Origin: CAZMNY01 sp964567745
Lineage (GTDB): Bacteria; Planctomycetota; Planctomycetia; Pirellulales; Pirellulaceae
Length of the DNA stretch: 64,000 bases
Direction: 5' to 3'
Assembly: GCA_964567745.1 (NCBI GenBank)
Contig: CAZMNY010000001.1
Span: 124,001-188,000, forward strand
A model generated the notes under the pieces. That model saw nothing but the letters and a program-made list of their open reading frames with translations. It made no database searches and was not told the origin of the DNA. Within the stretch, counting starts at the first letter, position 1. The number at the start of each line of letters is the position of its first letter. Made by a program: the position numbers and the translations under genes. Shown one piece after another: positions 42,047 through 50,773 of the stretch.

Positions 42047-43075
42047 ATGTCCGATCGACGACACATCGACGACCTTTTCGACAAATCGACAATGACGTTC
42101 GGCGCCCACCTGGACGAACTGCGCGTGACTCTGTTTCGAGCCTTGATCGGGCTGATGATTGGCTTTGGGATCGGGCTGGCCCTCGCCAAGTACGTGGTGA
42201 CCTATATCGAGTCCCCGCTTCGCAACGCACTTGAAACCTATTACGTCAACAAAGACATCACCAAGCTGGAGTCGACGAATGACAACAAAGAGATCGACGA
42301 GACAACCAGAGATTTTATCAAGAAGAACAAGCTGATCAGTGAAGAGTTTCTCGTCGAACACGATGAGGTCGCGCGGTTTCAGAAGTCGCTTACCGAACCA
42401 CCGAAGAAACTTGGCGCGTTACTCGAAGAGCAGCTCCCCTTCCCAGGCGTCTCGTTCATAAAGGTGCGAGTTTTTCGGCCGGTGCAGACGAGAATTACGA
42501 GTTTGAACGCACAAGAGGCGTTCATGATATGGCTCAAGGCCGCCTTTGTAACCGGGCTCGTCATCTCCAGCCCCTACATGTTCTGGCACATTTGGAGCTT
42601 TGTCGCCGCCGGCTTGTATCCCCACGAGAGACGCTACGTTCATATTTATCTGCCGTTCAGCATATTGCTGTTCATGGCCGGCGCATCGATGGCGTTTCTG
42701 TTCGTGTTCAAGCCGGTCTTGGACTTCTTGTTCCAATTCAATCAGATGATGAACATCGATCCCGACCCCCGTATCAGCGAGTGGGTTGGCTTCGTGTTGT
42801 TTCTACCGATCGGATTCGGCATCGCGTTTCAGCTGCCGCTGGTGATGCTGTTCATCAACCGAATCGGCGTGCTGACAGTCGAGACGATGTTGGAGAAGTG
42901 GCGGATCGCGATCTTGGCGATTTTCGTCTTGGCGATGGTGCTCACCCCCGCCGATCCCGTCAGCATGATGATGCTCGCCGTTCCGCTGACGTTGCTCTAC
43001 TTCCTCGGCATCATGTTGTGCAAGTGGATGCCGCGAGGGCGCAATCCGTTTAACGAAGAGACGTACGAACCGTAA
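42047..43075 (+). CDS. tatC: Twin-arginine translocase subunit TatC with enlarged first loop
   Basis: The 342-residue membrane protein is the signal-recognition core of the Tat export system. The N-terminal FGAHLDELRVTLFRALIG and the later SPYMFWHIWSFVAAGLYPHERRYV are TatC signatures, and the usual six membrane segments can be placed. Between helix 1 and helix 2 (about residues 55-150) there is a charged insert of about 85 residues (KDITKLESTNDNKEIDETTRDF...). The protein is therefore about 90 residues longer than most TatC. GGAG lies five bases before ATG 42047. TatA/TatB genes are not in the window. The small lipoprotein gene that follows is convergent. Confidence 0.95.
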   Translation: MSDRRHIDDLFDKSTMTFGAHLDELRVTLFRALIGLMIGFGIGLALAKYVVTYIESPLRNALETYYVNKDITKLESTNDNKEIDETTRDFIKKNKLISEEFLVEHDEVARFQKSLTEPPKKLGALLEEQLPFPGVSFIKVRVFRPVQTRITSLNAQEAFMIWLKAAFVTGLVISSPYMFWHIWSFVAAGLYPHERRYVHIYLPFSILLFMAGASMAFLFVFKPVLDFLFQFNQMMNIDPDPRISEWVGFVLFLPIGFGIAFQLPLVMLFINRIGVLTVETMLEKWRIAILAIFVLAMVLTPADPVSMMMLAVPLTLLYFLGIMLCKWMPRGRNPFNEETYEP

Positions 43076-43080
43076 GCGAT

Positions 43081-43341
43081 CTACTGTCCCCAGACGGTAT
43101 TTGAATACCACTTGCTGCGAACCGGTTCCGGGGCTTGCTTCTGGTAGTCGCGAGGTCGTCCGCCGACGACTTCGGGGCCCAGATCGTTGTCGGCGTAGGG
43201 GTCGAACACCGAGGCTTCACGCTGCTGATAGCCCATGGGTCCGCGAGGACCGAACAGGGGCGGTGGGAGCTGGCAACCGCAAACGCCTATGGCCGGGGCA
43301 GCTAGCAGGCTGCAAATCCATGGTTTGAGTGTCCGTCGCAT
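43081..43341 (-). CDS. Small putative lipoprotein
   Basis: From ATG 43341 (AAGGAACG six bases upstream) the 86-residue product has a lipoprotein signal ending in IGVCGC. A Pro/Gly/Tyr-rich mature part follows: PPPLFGPRGPMGYQQREASVFDPYADNDLGPEVVGGRPRDY, ending in KWYSNTVWGQ. There is no domain. The composition suggests a flexible surface or periplasmic peptide. It ends five bases from tatC and is transcribed toward it. Longer readings of the frame upstream look non-coding. Confidence 0.75.
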   Translation of the reverse strand: MRRTLKPWICSLLAAPAIGVCGCQLPPPLFGPRGPMGYQQREASVFDPYADNDLGPEVVGGRPRDYQKQAPEPVRSKWYSNTVWGQ

Positions 43342-43818
43342 TGGGCGTTCCTTGCCTTTCGTTGCCGCGTCTACCAAAACCGCCGATGTCCTGGATTGGC
43401 CTCTTCGGCTCACTCTTCGTTTGTGACGAATCAGCCTCGCGGGAGCCCGCCAGGGAAATGGGCGGCGGATTATAGGGGCCGAGCACGCTTGGGGGAAGAT
43501 GAATACGAGACGGCTCAGCCACCCAGACACCCGGCGTAATTCGTCATCGTCTCTTACCCCATCGACTTGAACCACCTCTCGCCATTGCCCAAAGCGACGG
43601 CGAAATTAGGGATGACGCCCCCAATTGTGTGAAGTTTGACCGGTTAGTTAATTGTTACGGCTCGAACGACTTGCCAGTTCGGCGCCAAACCGAAGGGAAA
43701 GGCCACTCCCGCAACCACGGCCGCGAAGATAAGATGAAATTCTCCTCAGGCCCATCGAGCGTTTTCGGCTTCTCGCCGACCACAGGGGTCTTTCTCGTTC
43801 AAGTGGTGGCCGTCCCCC
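43342..43818. other. Intergenic region, divergent promoters expected
   Basis: The 477 bases between the leftward lipoprotein gene and the rightward pseudouridine synthase gene show no supportable frame or RNA gene. An AT-rich patch (gttagttaattgttacgg, about 43645) is the best promoter candidate. Nothing else stands out. Confidence 0.35.
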
Positions 43819-45027
43819 ATGTCCGCTCAAAGTCAAACGAAGAAAAAAGCCACTCAAGTGGGCGAACGGCTGCAGAAAGTGCTCGCCAGCGCGGGAGTTG
43901 CCAGCCGCCGCGAATGCGAACAGTGGATTCTCGATGGTCGAGTCGACGTCGATCGATCGGTTGTCACGGAGCTTGGCGTCCGCGTCGACCCCGACAAACA
44001 AGAGATTCGAGTCGACGGTTCGTTAATCAAGATTCGTCGACGCACCTATTTCGTACTCAACAAGCCGCAAGGCGTCGTTTCGACGAACCGCGACCCCGAC
44101 GGTCGCATGCGCGTCATCGATCTGATTCAGTCTAAAGACAGACTCTTCACTGTCGGACGGCTCGATCGGATGAGTGAGGGCCTCATTCTGGTGACGAACG
44201 ATGGCGAACTCGCCAACAAACTCGCCCACCCTCGCTTCGGAGTCGAGAAGACCTACCTCGCCACGGTTGTCGGGCATCCAACGAAAGATCAGCTCGACCA
44301 GCTTCGCAAAGGGGTCTACTTCGCTGAAGGAAAAGCGAAAGTCGTCTCGGTTCACATTAAGAAGAAGCTACGTGAACAAGCCGTGCTGGAGATCGTCCTC
44401 AACGAAGGCCGCAACCGCGAAATCCGTCGCCTGCTCGCCAAAGTCGGGCACAAAGTCCTCAAGCTGAGGCGAACGGCGCTCGGCACCATCAAACTGGGCG
44501 AGATCCCCTCCGGTGCCTATCGAGAACTCTCCAAACAGGAATTGCAATCTCTGCGACGACTCACCAAACCGAGCGGCAAGGGAGCGGCAAGCAAGAACGC
44601 AGACAAGAGTGGCAAGCCGACCCGCAAAAGCACGAGCGAATTGAAGGGCAAAGCCAAGAGCCCGAGAAGCTCAAGTTCAGCGACGAGCCAAAGGCAGTCG
44701 AAGCAGAAACAATCACGCGGCAAAGCGGCCGCTTCAACACCGAGCAAGCCGCGATCCAAATCACGGCTAGGTTCCGCCGAAGCGGCCCCGACGGCCGGCA
44801 CCATTATCGGCGGCGAGCCCCAACCGAGCAAAACGACCAAGAAGAAGTCGGCGAAACGCAAAGCGGCCAAGACCCGTGCAGCAAGCAAGGCTCGTTCCGG
44901 TAGTAAGGTTCGCTCAGGCAGTAAGGGACGGTCGAGCGGCTCGGCAGGCAAAGGCTCGACGGGCAAGGGCTCGGCAGGCAAGGGCTCGACGGGCAAGGAA
45001 GCTCGACGAAAAAAGGGTCGCGGATAA
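43819..45027 (+). CDS. Pseudouridine synthase (RluB/RsuA family) with long basic tail
   Basis: The 402-residue protein has an S4 RNA-binding domain (GERLQKVLASAGVASRRECEQWILDGRV). The catalytic domain follows, with the active Asp in FTVGRLDRMSEGLILVTNDGE and the family end LNEGRNREIRRLLAKVGHKVLKLRR. It should turn a uridine in 23S or 16S rRNA into pseudouridine. From about residue 250 the chain is a low-complexity tail of about 150 residues rich in Lys, Ser, Gly and Ala. It ends in repeats of GKGST/GKGSA from a 15-bp tandem repeat (about 44945-45000). The tail probably binds rRNA. ATG 43819 is the start. It precedes pyrK by 44 bases. Confidence 0.93.
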   Translation: MSAQSQTKKKATQVGERLQKVLASAGVASRRECEQWILDGRVDVDRSVVTELGVRVDPDKQEIRVDGSLIKIRRRTYFVLNKPQGVVSTNRDPDGRMRVIDLIQSKDRLFTVGRLDRMSEGLILVTNDGELANKLAHPRFGVEKTYLATVVGHPTKDQLDQLRKGVYFAEGKAKVVSVHIKKKLREQAVLEIVLNEGRNREIRRLLAKVGHKVLKLRRTALGTIKLGEIPSGAYRELSKQELQSLRRLTKPSGKGAASKNADKSGKPTRKSTSELKGKAKSPRSSSSATSQRQSKQKQSRGKAAASTPSKPRSKSRLGSAEAAPTAGTIIGGEPQPSKTTKKKSAKRKAAKTRAASKARSGSKVRSGSKGRSSGSAGKGSTGKGSAGKGSTGKEARRKKGRG

Positions 45028-45071
45028 CCCGAATTTCAGGAAACCGTGCGGACGACCAAAGAGGTTAGGCA

Positions 45072-45947
45072 GTGACAGACAATCCGCTCCACCCGGCCTA
45101 TTTTGCTGACAGCGCACTGCAGCTGACGGCCCAGATCATTGAGAACGTGAAGATCGCCAAGGGGGTTTTCCGTTTGCGATTCCGAGCACCTGAAATGGCG
45201 GCTCGATTCTTGCCGGGTCAGTTTCTGATGATTCGAATCGCGGGTTTGCAGGATCCGTTGATCGGCCGGGCGTTGGCGATGTACGACGTCGTAGACAACG
45301 ACCAAGGCGAATCTGATTCGATCGATGTGGTCTATCTCGCCAAAGGTAAATTCACCACACAGGCCGCGACGATGCGGGCGGGAGAAGTGGAAGTTTGTGG
45401 GCCGCTCGGAAACGGCTTCTGCTTACCTCAAACGAGCCGGCTGGTGATGGTTGCGGGCGGGATCGGCCAAACTCCGTTTCTGTCCGTCGCAAAAGAGGCG
45501 CTCGGCCTCCGCCGCTACGGCTCGCCCCCCCGTGACTCCGCAAAGATCGATGACGTTGTCCTCTGCTATGGAGCTCGCAACGTCGAGTCGTTTGCGGGGC
45601 TTGACGACTTTCGAGTGGCCGGCGTCGACTTGCGACTAGCGACAGATGACGGTTCCGCGGGACACCATGGACTCGTGACGGAACTGCTGCGTCAGACATT
45701 GGCGGAGAATCGTGACAAGCAAACAGAGATTCTCTGCTGCGGCCCGGAACCGATGATGGAAGCCGTGGCGGAAGTCGCTGGCGAACTCGATGTCCCCTGC
45801 CAGGTCTCCTTGGAAACGCCCATGGCCTGCGGCGTGGGAATCTGCTTCACCTGCGTGGCCAAGGTCAAAGGCGACGATGGCGAGTGGGATTACAAACGCA
45901 CATGCGTGGAAGGCCCCGTGTTTCCCGCTCGGCAGATCCAGTGGTAG
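45072..45947 (+). CDS. pyrK: Dihydroorotate dehydrogenase electron-transfer subunit
   Basis: GTG 45072 lies seven bases after GAGG. The 291-residue protein has a ferredoxin-reductase fold: an FAD-binding barrel with FLPGQFLMIRIAG and DPLIGRALAMYDV, an NAD site with VMVAGGIGQTPFLSVAKE and ILCCGPEPMM, and a C-terminal 2Fe-2S cluster site with CGVGICFTC and a later Cys in YKRTC. These are the features of PyrK, which passes electrons from the catalytic subunit PyrD to NAD. PyrD is not in the window. The gene is convergent with rpsT, with two hairpins between them. Confidence 0.93.
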   Translation: MTDNPLHPAYFADSALQLTAQIIENVKIAKGVFRLRFRAPEMAARFLPGQFLMIRIAGLQDPLIGRALAMYDVVDNDQGESDSIDVVYLAKGKFTTQAATMRAGEVEVCGPLGNGFCLPQTSRLVMVAGGIGQTPFLSVAKEALGLRRYGSPPRDSAKIDDVVLCYGARNVESFAGLDDFRVAGVDLRLATDDGSAGHHGLVTELLRQTLAENRDKQTEILCCGPEPMMEAVAEVAGELDVPCQVSLETPMACGVGICFTCVAKVKGDDGEWDYKRTCVEGPVFPARQIQW

Positions 45948-45961
45948 CTGTCGAGAACCTG

Positions 45962-45980
45962 CAAAAGGCGTCGCCTTTTG
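45962..45980. terminator. Short perfect palindrome flanked by A- and T-runs
   Basis: caaaaggcg and cgccttttg pair around a single base, with an A-run on one side and a T-run on the other. The shape is that of a small bidirectional Rho-independent terminator 15 bases after pyrK. The usable loop would be a few bases larger than the palindrome suggests. Confidence 0.6.
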
Positions 45981-46018
45981 ACGTAGAGAATGTTGACGCA
46001 GAAAACAGCCGATTCACT

Positions 46019-46049
46019 GCGCCCTGGCGAACGGTCGTTCCCAGGGCGC
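46019..46049. terminator. GC-rich hairpin between pyrK and rpsT
   Basis: gcgccctgg (46019-46027) and ccagggcgc (46041-46049) pair exactly around a 13-base loop, and AT-rich sequence follows. It lies 15 bases from the stop of rpsT, read from the minus strand, and may end that transcript. Confidence 0.6.
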
Positions 46050-46064
46050 TATTATTGAGCCCGT

Positions 46065-46337
46065 TTAGCTAGCCGTCTTGGCCGATTTGATCAGCTTCTG
46101 CAATCGCGACTTCGTACGTGCAGCACGGTTCGGGTGAATCAAGTTGCGTGCGCCGGCTCGGTCAATTTTCTGGGCGGTGCTGCGATATTCAGTCTCGGCG
46201 GTCTCGATTTCGCCAGCGGCAACTGCTTCGCGAACTTTGCGAAGTTGCGTGCGCAAGTCAGACATTCGCGCGCGATTTCGCAAACGTCGCTCTCCGTTTT
46301 GCTTGAGTCGTTTCTTGGCGCTAAGGCTGTGGGGCAT
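46065..46337 (-). CDS. rpsT: 30S ribosomal protein S20
   Basis: The 90-residue basic protein binds 16S rRNA in early 30S assembly. The sequence MPHSLSAKKRLKQNGERRLRNRARMSDLRTQLRKV is the S20 N-terminal helix, and IHPNRAARTKSRLQKLIKSA is its conserved C-terminal part. Length is normal. ATG 46337 is used, with AGGAA about ten bases upstream. It is transcribed alone: convergent with pyrK and 91 bases downstream of a TPR gene on the same strand. Confidence 0.97.
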   Translation of the reverse strand: MPHSLSAKKRLKQNGERRLRNRARMSDLRTQLRKVREAVAAGEIETAETEYRSTAQKIDRAGARNLIHPNRAARTKSRLQKLIKSAKTAS

Positions 46338-46428
46338 TGGAGCTCAGTTTCCTTGCAGTTTGCAAATCGTCCGGCCACTCGAACCGAGAGGCAATGTCGG
46401 GTGGACCGGAAGGTAAACCGATCCCGAA

Positions 46429-47814
46429 TCAACCTTTATCACCCATCGCGGCGAGTTTGTCCAGTCGTGCTTGCAGCGTTTCATCGTCTGGGGAAATCGC
46501 CTGGAGGGCTTTTAAAGCCCGCACCGCCTCGGCGGGACGCCCCATCGCCTCGGCAAGTACGGCGAGTCGACGCCAAACGCGATAGTCGAGCTGGTTTTCA
46601 GCGTCTTCCGCGGCCGGCGTAACCGCTCGATCAAGCAAATCCGCAGCGGTCAAATAGCATTTGATGGCTCGATCGAATTGACGGACTTGTTGGAGGCATT
46701 CACCCTGTTCCAACTGGCATTCAGTCGCCGTCTCGTCAGTCGCTGCCGCTTCGAACTGGTCAGCTGCCTCAAAATACATTCCGGCGATTCGTAGCCGCCG
46801 GGCCAGCTCGAGCCGCCAATGAGGCTCGGCCGGGAACTGCTGGCTGCGGCGATTGAACAAATCGAGCTCCAGGCGATTCAGGTCCTCGGCCAGCCGTTGG
46901 ACCAAATCCGCCGCCAACTCAGAATCCGCAGCCGACTCAGATTGTTCGAGTTTGGCCATCTGGCTTGCAATGGCCAATTGAGCCGACTTGCGTCTGATCT
47001 CGTGCCCCTCCGAACGCTCGCGAACTCCCCAATCGCCCGATGTCGATTCCGAGGCGATGTTGAGCACAAACTCGGCCGCGTCAAACAATCCTGCCGCTTC
47101 CCATTCATCGACCTTGAAAAGCATCGCTTTGGTTGATCGATCTGGCTCCTGGCTCAACCACTGCTTCGCCATTTCGAGCTGATTCGGTTCGCCAAATCGC
47201 CCCAATATTTCCAGCCTCGTTGCGGCGGCACTGTGATTCGGCTCGAGTTTGAGAATTCTCGTCCAGCACTCGCGAGCTTCCGCGAAGGTGCCTTGCCGAG
47301 CGTAACCGCGTCCAGCCTCGACCAGCGTCGCCAGGTCTCCGGAATCATATTCAAGCGCCGCGTGCCAATAGCGAAGTTCGACGTCATGCAATTGAGCGTT
47401 TTGCGCCGCGATCGCGATCGCGCGAAACAACTTGCCGTTCTGCCCTTTTGCCTTGAGTGCAGCCGGCGCGAGCCGAAGCGCCGCGAGCCAATTGCTTTCA
47501 CTGCAGGCCCTTGTGAGCCTCTTGGCCGAGGAATCGGTCCATCGCCCCATCCAACTTGGTGCCGAGTCGCCGTGAAGCGAGGCCAAGTTTTGCAGCATCG
47601 CTTCAACCGGCAGCAGGCTTCCAGGTTCTTGCTCGATGCAACGTTGAAACACGCTGTGCGCATCCTCGAACCGGCCGGCTCGAAACAGCTGGCGGCCCTG
47701 CTCGAACGCTGCCGCCAACTCGCGACGATTCTCGTGATCGAGGGGATAACTAATGGTATTTGCCTCGAAAAGAGACGGCTTCGATTTTCTCGTTCTGACT
47801 TCGGGTAGTTGCAA
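46429..47814 (-). CDS. Tetratricopeptide-repeat protein
   Basis: The 461-residue protein is almost entirely helical, with TPR-like pairs. Examples are EQGRQLFRAGRFEDAHSVFQRCIEQEPGS, EAGRGYARQGTFAEARECWTRILKLEPNHSAA and LEQGECLQQVRQFDRAIKCYLTAADLLD, then a final EAMGRPAEAVRALKALQAISPDDETL. There is no signal or membrane segment, so it should act in the cytosol as a scaffold; partners are unknown. The open frame begins at TTG 47814, 30 bases from the divergent cobA start, and no ATG occurs before residue 69. The exact start is therefore uncertain. Confidence 0.85.
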   Translation of the reverse strand: MQLPEVRTRKSKPSLFEANTISYPLDHENRRELAAAFEQGRQLFRAGRFEDAHSVFQRCIEQEPGSLLPVEAMLQNLASLHGDSAPSWMGRWTDSSAKRLTRACSESNWLAALRLAPAALKAKGQNGKLFRAIAIAAQNAQLHDVELRYWHAALEYDSGDLATLVEAGRGYARQGTFAEARECWTRILKLEPNHSAAATRLEILGRFGEPNQLEMAKQWLSQEPDRSTKAMLFKVDEWEAAGLFDAAEFVLNIASESTSGDWGVRERSEGHEIRRKSAQLAIASQMAKLEQSESAADSELAADLVQRLAEDLNRLELDLFNRRSQQFPAEPHWRLELARRLRIAGMYFEAADQFEAAATDETATECQLEQGECLQQVRQFDRAIKCYLTAADLLDRAVTPAAEDAENQLDYRVWRRLAVLAEAMGRPAEAVRALKALQAISPDDETLQARLDKLAAMGDKG

Positions 47815-47844
47815 ACTGAGCCGCGACCGTTTTCAATCAGTTTG

Positions 47845-49398
47845 ATGAACACGCCGCCGCAAGCATCAACCACTCCGCCCGGGAAAGTCTACTTGATCGG
47901 TGCCGGACCGGGCGACCCCGGGCTGATTACCCTTCGAGGTATCGAAATACTCGGCAAGGCGGACGTCGTCCTCTACGACTTTCTCGCCAACCCGCGGTTG
48001 CTCGAGCACGCCCGAGCCGACGCGTCGATTCAGTGTGTTGGGAAGCATGGCGTCAAACCACGCGACGAATCCGGGCAAGCGGTTTGGTCTCAGGAACAAA
48101 TCAACGACCGGATACTCGAACTGGCCCTGGCAGGCAAGTCCGTGGCGAGACTGAAAGGGGGCGACCCTTCGATTTTCGCTCGAGCTGGCGATGAAATTGA
48201 CGCGATTCGCTCCGCCGGCGTTCCGATGGAAATCGTTCCAGGTGTGACCGCGGCGTTGGCTGCGGCCTCTTTTGCCGGCGCGCCGCTGACACATCGTGAG
48301 CAATCTTCCGCTGTCGCACTGCTCACCGGTCGCGAGTGTGACAAACAAGAGGCGGCGCTTGAATTCGATGCACTAGCCAAATTCCCAGGCACGCTCGTCG
48401 TCTACATGGGCGTCGTCACCGCGGCAAGTTGGTCGCGAAAGCTGATCGAGGCTGGAAAGGCGGCGGCGACGCCATGCACAATCGTTCGGCGTTGCAGCTT
48501 GCCCGACCAACAGACGACCGCCTGTCGCCTTGACGAAATCGTGCACGTCATCGCCAAGAAACGAATTCGCCCACCAGTCGTATTCGTCATCGGCGAGGTC
48601 GCTCGCTCCGCCAGCGCTAGTTGGTTCGAACAGCGGCCGCTCTTTGGCGCAAGAATCGTCGTGACACGTCCGAGCGGCCAATCGCGAGACTTGACGAAAC
48701 AGCTCGAAGAGTTGGGTGCCCTGGTCATTGAGCAACCTTCAATCGAAATTCGGCCTGTTGAAGATGTCGCGAGAGATAATCTGGACGATGCGCTGAGCCG
48801 CTTGGATGAGATCGATTGGGTCGTGTTTTCCAGCCGCAATGGCGTCGCATTCACGATGCAAAGATTGGCGGAGCTCAGCTTGGACGCTCGGGCATTCAGC
48901 CGAGCCAAGATCGCTTCGGTCGGGCCGGCAACGACCACCGCACTCAACGGTTTCGGACTCCGCGCCGACGTGACCGCCTCCAAGTCGGACCAAGACGGAC
49001 TCGCCGACGAACTTTGCGGCTCAGCCGAGCAACAGCGATTCTTGCTGGTTCGGGGCTCGCGAGGCCGAGATACGCTGGCCCATTTGTTGCAACGATCTGA
49101 GGCGATCGTTGAGCAAGTTGTGGCGTACGAGAGCCGTGACGTCGAACAACTGAACGAATCCGTTCTGGCTCAGCTGGTGAAGACGCCGCCCGACTGGATT
49201 GTTGCGGCGAGCAGTGCGTCGGCCGTCTCAGCACACCGGTTGCTGAGCCCGCAGGCGTCTCAAGCCAAATGGGTTGCTATCAGTCAGCAGACGGCCGGAG
49301 CTCTCGACGATTTGGGCGTTCGCGCCGCCGCCGTCGCCGACACCCCAAGTAACGATTCCATCGTACGCGCTATCCTCGAACATCTCGAATACGACTAA
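47845..49398 (+). CDS. cobA: Uroporphyrinogen-III C-methyltransferase / uroporphyrinogen-III synthase fusion
   Basis: The 517-residue protein joins two steps of tetrapyrrole synthesis. Residues about 12-255 are the SAM-dependent methyltransferase CobA (VYLIGAGPGDPGLITLRGIE, VARLKGGDPSIFARAGDEI, PGVTAALAAASFAGAPLTHRE, KFPGTLVVYMG). It turns uroporphyrinogen III into precorrin-2 for sirohaem or B12. Residues about 270-510 are a HemD-type synthase (GARIVVTRPSGQSRDLTKQLEELGA, WVVFSSRNGVAF, RFLLVRGSRGRDTL, WIVAASSASAVSA). This order (CobA then HemD) is a known bacterial fusion. The start is ATG 47845. It is convergent with purD across short tandem repeats. Confidence 0.95.
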   Translation: MNTPPQASTTPPGKVYLIGAGPGDPGLITLRGIEILGKADVVLYDFLANPRLLEHARADASIQCVGKHGVKPRDESGQAVWSQEQINDRILELALAGKSVARLKGGDPSIFARAGDEIDAIRSAGVPMEIVPGVTAALAAASFAGAPLTHREQSSAVALLTGRECDKQEAALEFDALAKFPGTLVVYMGVVTAASWSRKLIEAGKAAATPCTIVRRCSLPDQQTTACRLDEIVHVIAKKRIRPPVVFVIGEVARSASASWFEQRPLFGARIVVTRPSGQSRDLTKQLEELGALVIEQPSIEIRPVEDVARDNLDDALSRLDEIDWVVFSSRNGVAFTMQRLAELSLDARAFSRAKIASVGPATTTALNGFGLRADVTASKSDQDGLADELCGSAEQQRFLLVRGSRGRDTLAHLLQRSEAIVEQVVAYESRDVEQLNESVLAQLVKTPPDWIVAASSASAVSAHRLLSPQASQAKWVAISQQTAGALDDLGVRAAAVADTPSNDSIVRAILEHLEYD

Positions 49399-49424
49399 GC
49401 ACGACGCAGGCTACTCTAACGAGC

Positions 49425-49490
49425 TTAGCTCGACAGTTTAGATCTGCTCAACAGCCTAGCGCTGCTCAACAGTTTTAGCTTTGCTCAACC
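49425..49490. repeat. Degenerate tandem repeat at the cobA-purD junction
   Basis: Three or four imperfect copies of an 18-19-base unit (gctcaacagttttagcttt and variants) fill the space between the two convergent stops. The last copy covers the final codons of purD. The repeat appears to be a duplication of the purD 3' end. Confidence 0.55.
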
Positions 49491-50773
49491 AGCGCTTTGT
49501 CGGAGATGTCCTTGCGGCACCAGGCGCCGGGCCAGCGTATGCACTTGACTGCCCGATACGCCTGCAGCTTGGCCGCTGAAATGGAATTGCCCATGGCCGT
49601 GGCACCCAAGACACGGCCGCCGTTGGTGACGACTTGGCCATCGACATTCTTGGTTCCGGCATGAAAAACTTTGACGTCTTCGATGGCGTCGGCATCTTCG
49701 AGGCCTCGAATGACTCGACCGTTTTCATAGGGCCCCGGATATCCGTCGCTCGCCATGACCACACAGACCGCTGGACGGGTGTCCCATTCGGGTGGGTCGA
49801 TCCGATCGAGTTCACAATCGGCCGTTGCCTCAAGCAGATCGAGCATGTCGCTTTTGAGGCGCATCAACAGGGGTTGGCATTCGGGATCGCCAAAGCGGAC
49901 GTTGTATTCCAGTACTTTCGGGCCTTGATGGGTCAGCATCAGGCCAGCGTAGAGGACGCCTCGAAACGGATGGCGAGAGCGTTTCATCGTGTGCACGGTC
50001 GGCACCAGCACATCGGCTTCGATGTCTCTCAACATCTTTTCGGTGACGATGGGCGTTGGGCAGTAGGCGCCCATACCGCCTGTGTTTGGCCCCGAGTCGC
50101 CGTCGTAGGCGGGCTTGTGATCCTGCGCGGGTGGAAGGGTGACAATGGTGCGGCCATCGGTAATCGCCAGCACGCTGGCCTCTTGCCCATCGAGTCTCTC
50201 TTCGAGAATCAGCTGATCGCCGGCGTCGCCGAATTCCTTTTGCCTTCCAATTCGATCGATGGCGTCAAGCGCTTCGGCTCGGGTCGAGCAGACGACAACG
50301 CCTTTGCCAGCTGCGAGTCCATCTGCTTTGACAACCAGCGGAACCGTCTCGTCTTCAAGCGGATATCGGTCCTTAACGAATCGAGCGGCGCTGTCGGAAT
50401 CGCGGAAAACGTGGTAGTCCGCAGTGGCGACGTCCGCCGTTCGCAGCAAGTTCTTGCAGAAGACTTTGCTGCCTTCAAGTTGAGCTGCGGATTTGCTCGG
50501 GCCGAATACCTTTAGCCCCTCGGACTGAAACGCGTCCGTGATGCCGGCGGCCAGAGGCGCTTCGGGACCGACAACGGTCAAACCGACCGAGTTTTTTTTG
50601 GCGAATGCAATTAACGATTCAAAATCGTCGCCCTTGATGTCGACATTGACAGCATCGACGGCTGTGCCCGCGTTGCCGGGAGCGACAAAAACCATGTCGG
50701 CTCGACTGCTTTGCGAAAGCTTCCACGCCAACGCATGCTCGCGACCGCCGCTTCCCACTATCAAGACATTCAT
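49475..50773 (-). CDS. purD: Phosphoribosylamine-glycine ligase
   Basis: The 432-residue ATP-grasp enzyme makes glycinamide ribonucleotide, step two of purine synthesis. It begins MNVLIVGSGGREHALAWKL (N-domain signature). It contains VVGPEAPLAAGITDAF, the ATP-grasp segment VVKADGLAAGKGVVVC, LILEERLDGQEASVLA, AQDHKPAYDGDSGPNTGGMGAYCP and the metal site LEYNVRFGDPECQPLLMRL. Length is usual. It is transcribed leftward, convergent with cobA-hemD, and divergent from the respiratory cluster. Confidence 0.97.
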   Translation of the reverse strand: MNVLIVGSGGREHALAWKLSQSSRADMVFVAPGNAGTAVDAVNVDIKGDDFESLIAFAKKNSVGLTVVGPEAPLAAGITDAFQSEGLKVFGPSKSAAQLEGSKVFCKNLLRTADVATADYHVFRDSDSAARFVKDRYPLEDETVPLVVKADGLAAGKGVVVCSTRAEALDAIDRIGRQKEFGDAGDQLILEERLDGQEASVLAITDGRTIVTLPPAQDHKPAYDGDSGPNTGGMGAYCPTPIVTEKMLRDIEADVLVPTVHTMKRSRHPFRGVLYAGLMLTHQGPKVLEYNVRFGDPECQPLLMRLKSDMLDLLEATADCELDRIDPPEWDTRPAVCVVMASDGYPGPYENGRVIRGLEDADAIEDVKVFHAGTKNVDGQVVTNGGRVLGATAMGNSISAAKLQAYRAVKCIRWPGAWCRKDISDKALVEQS

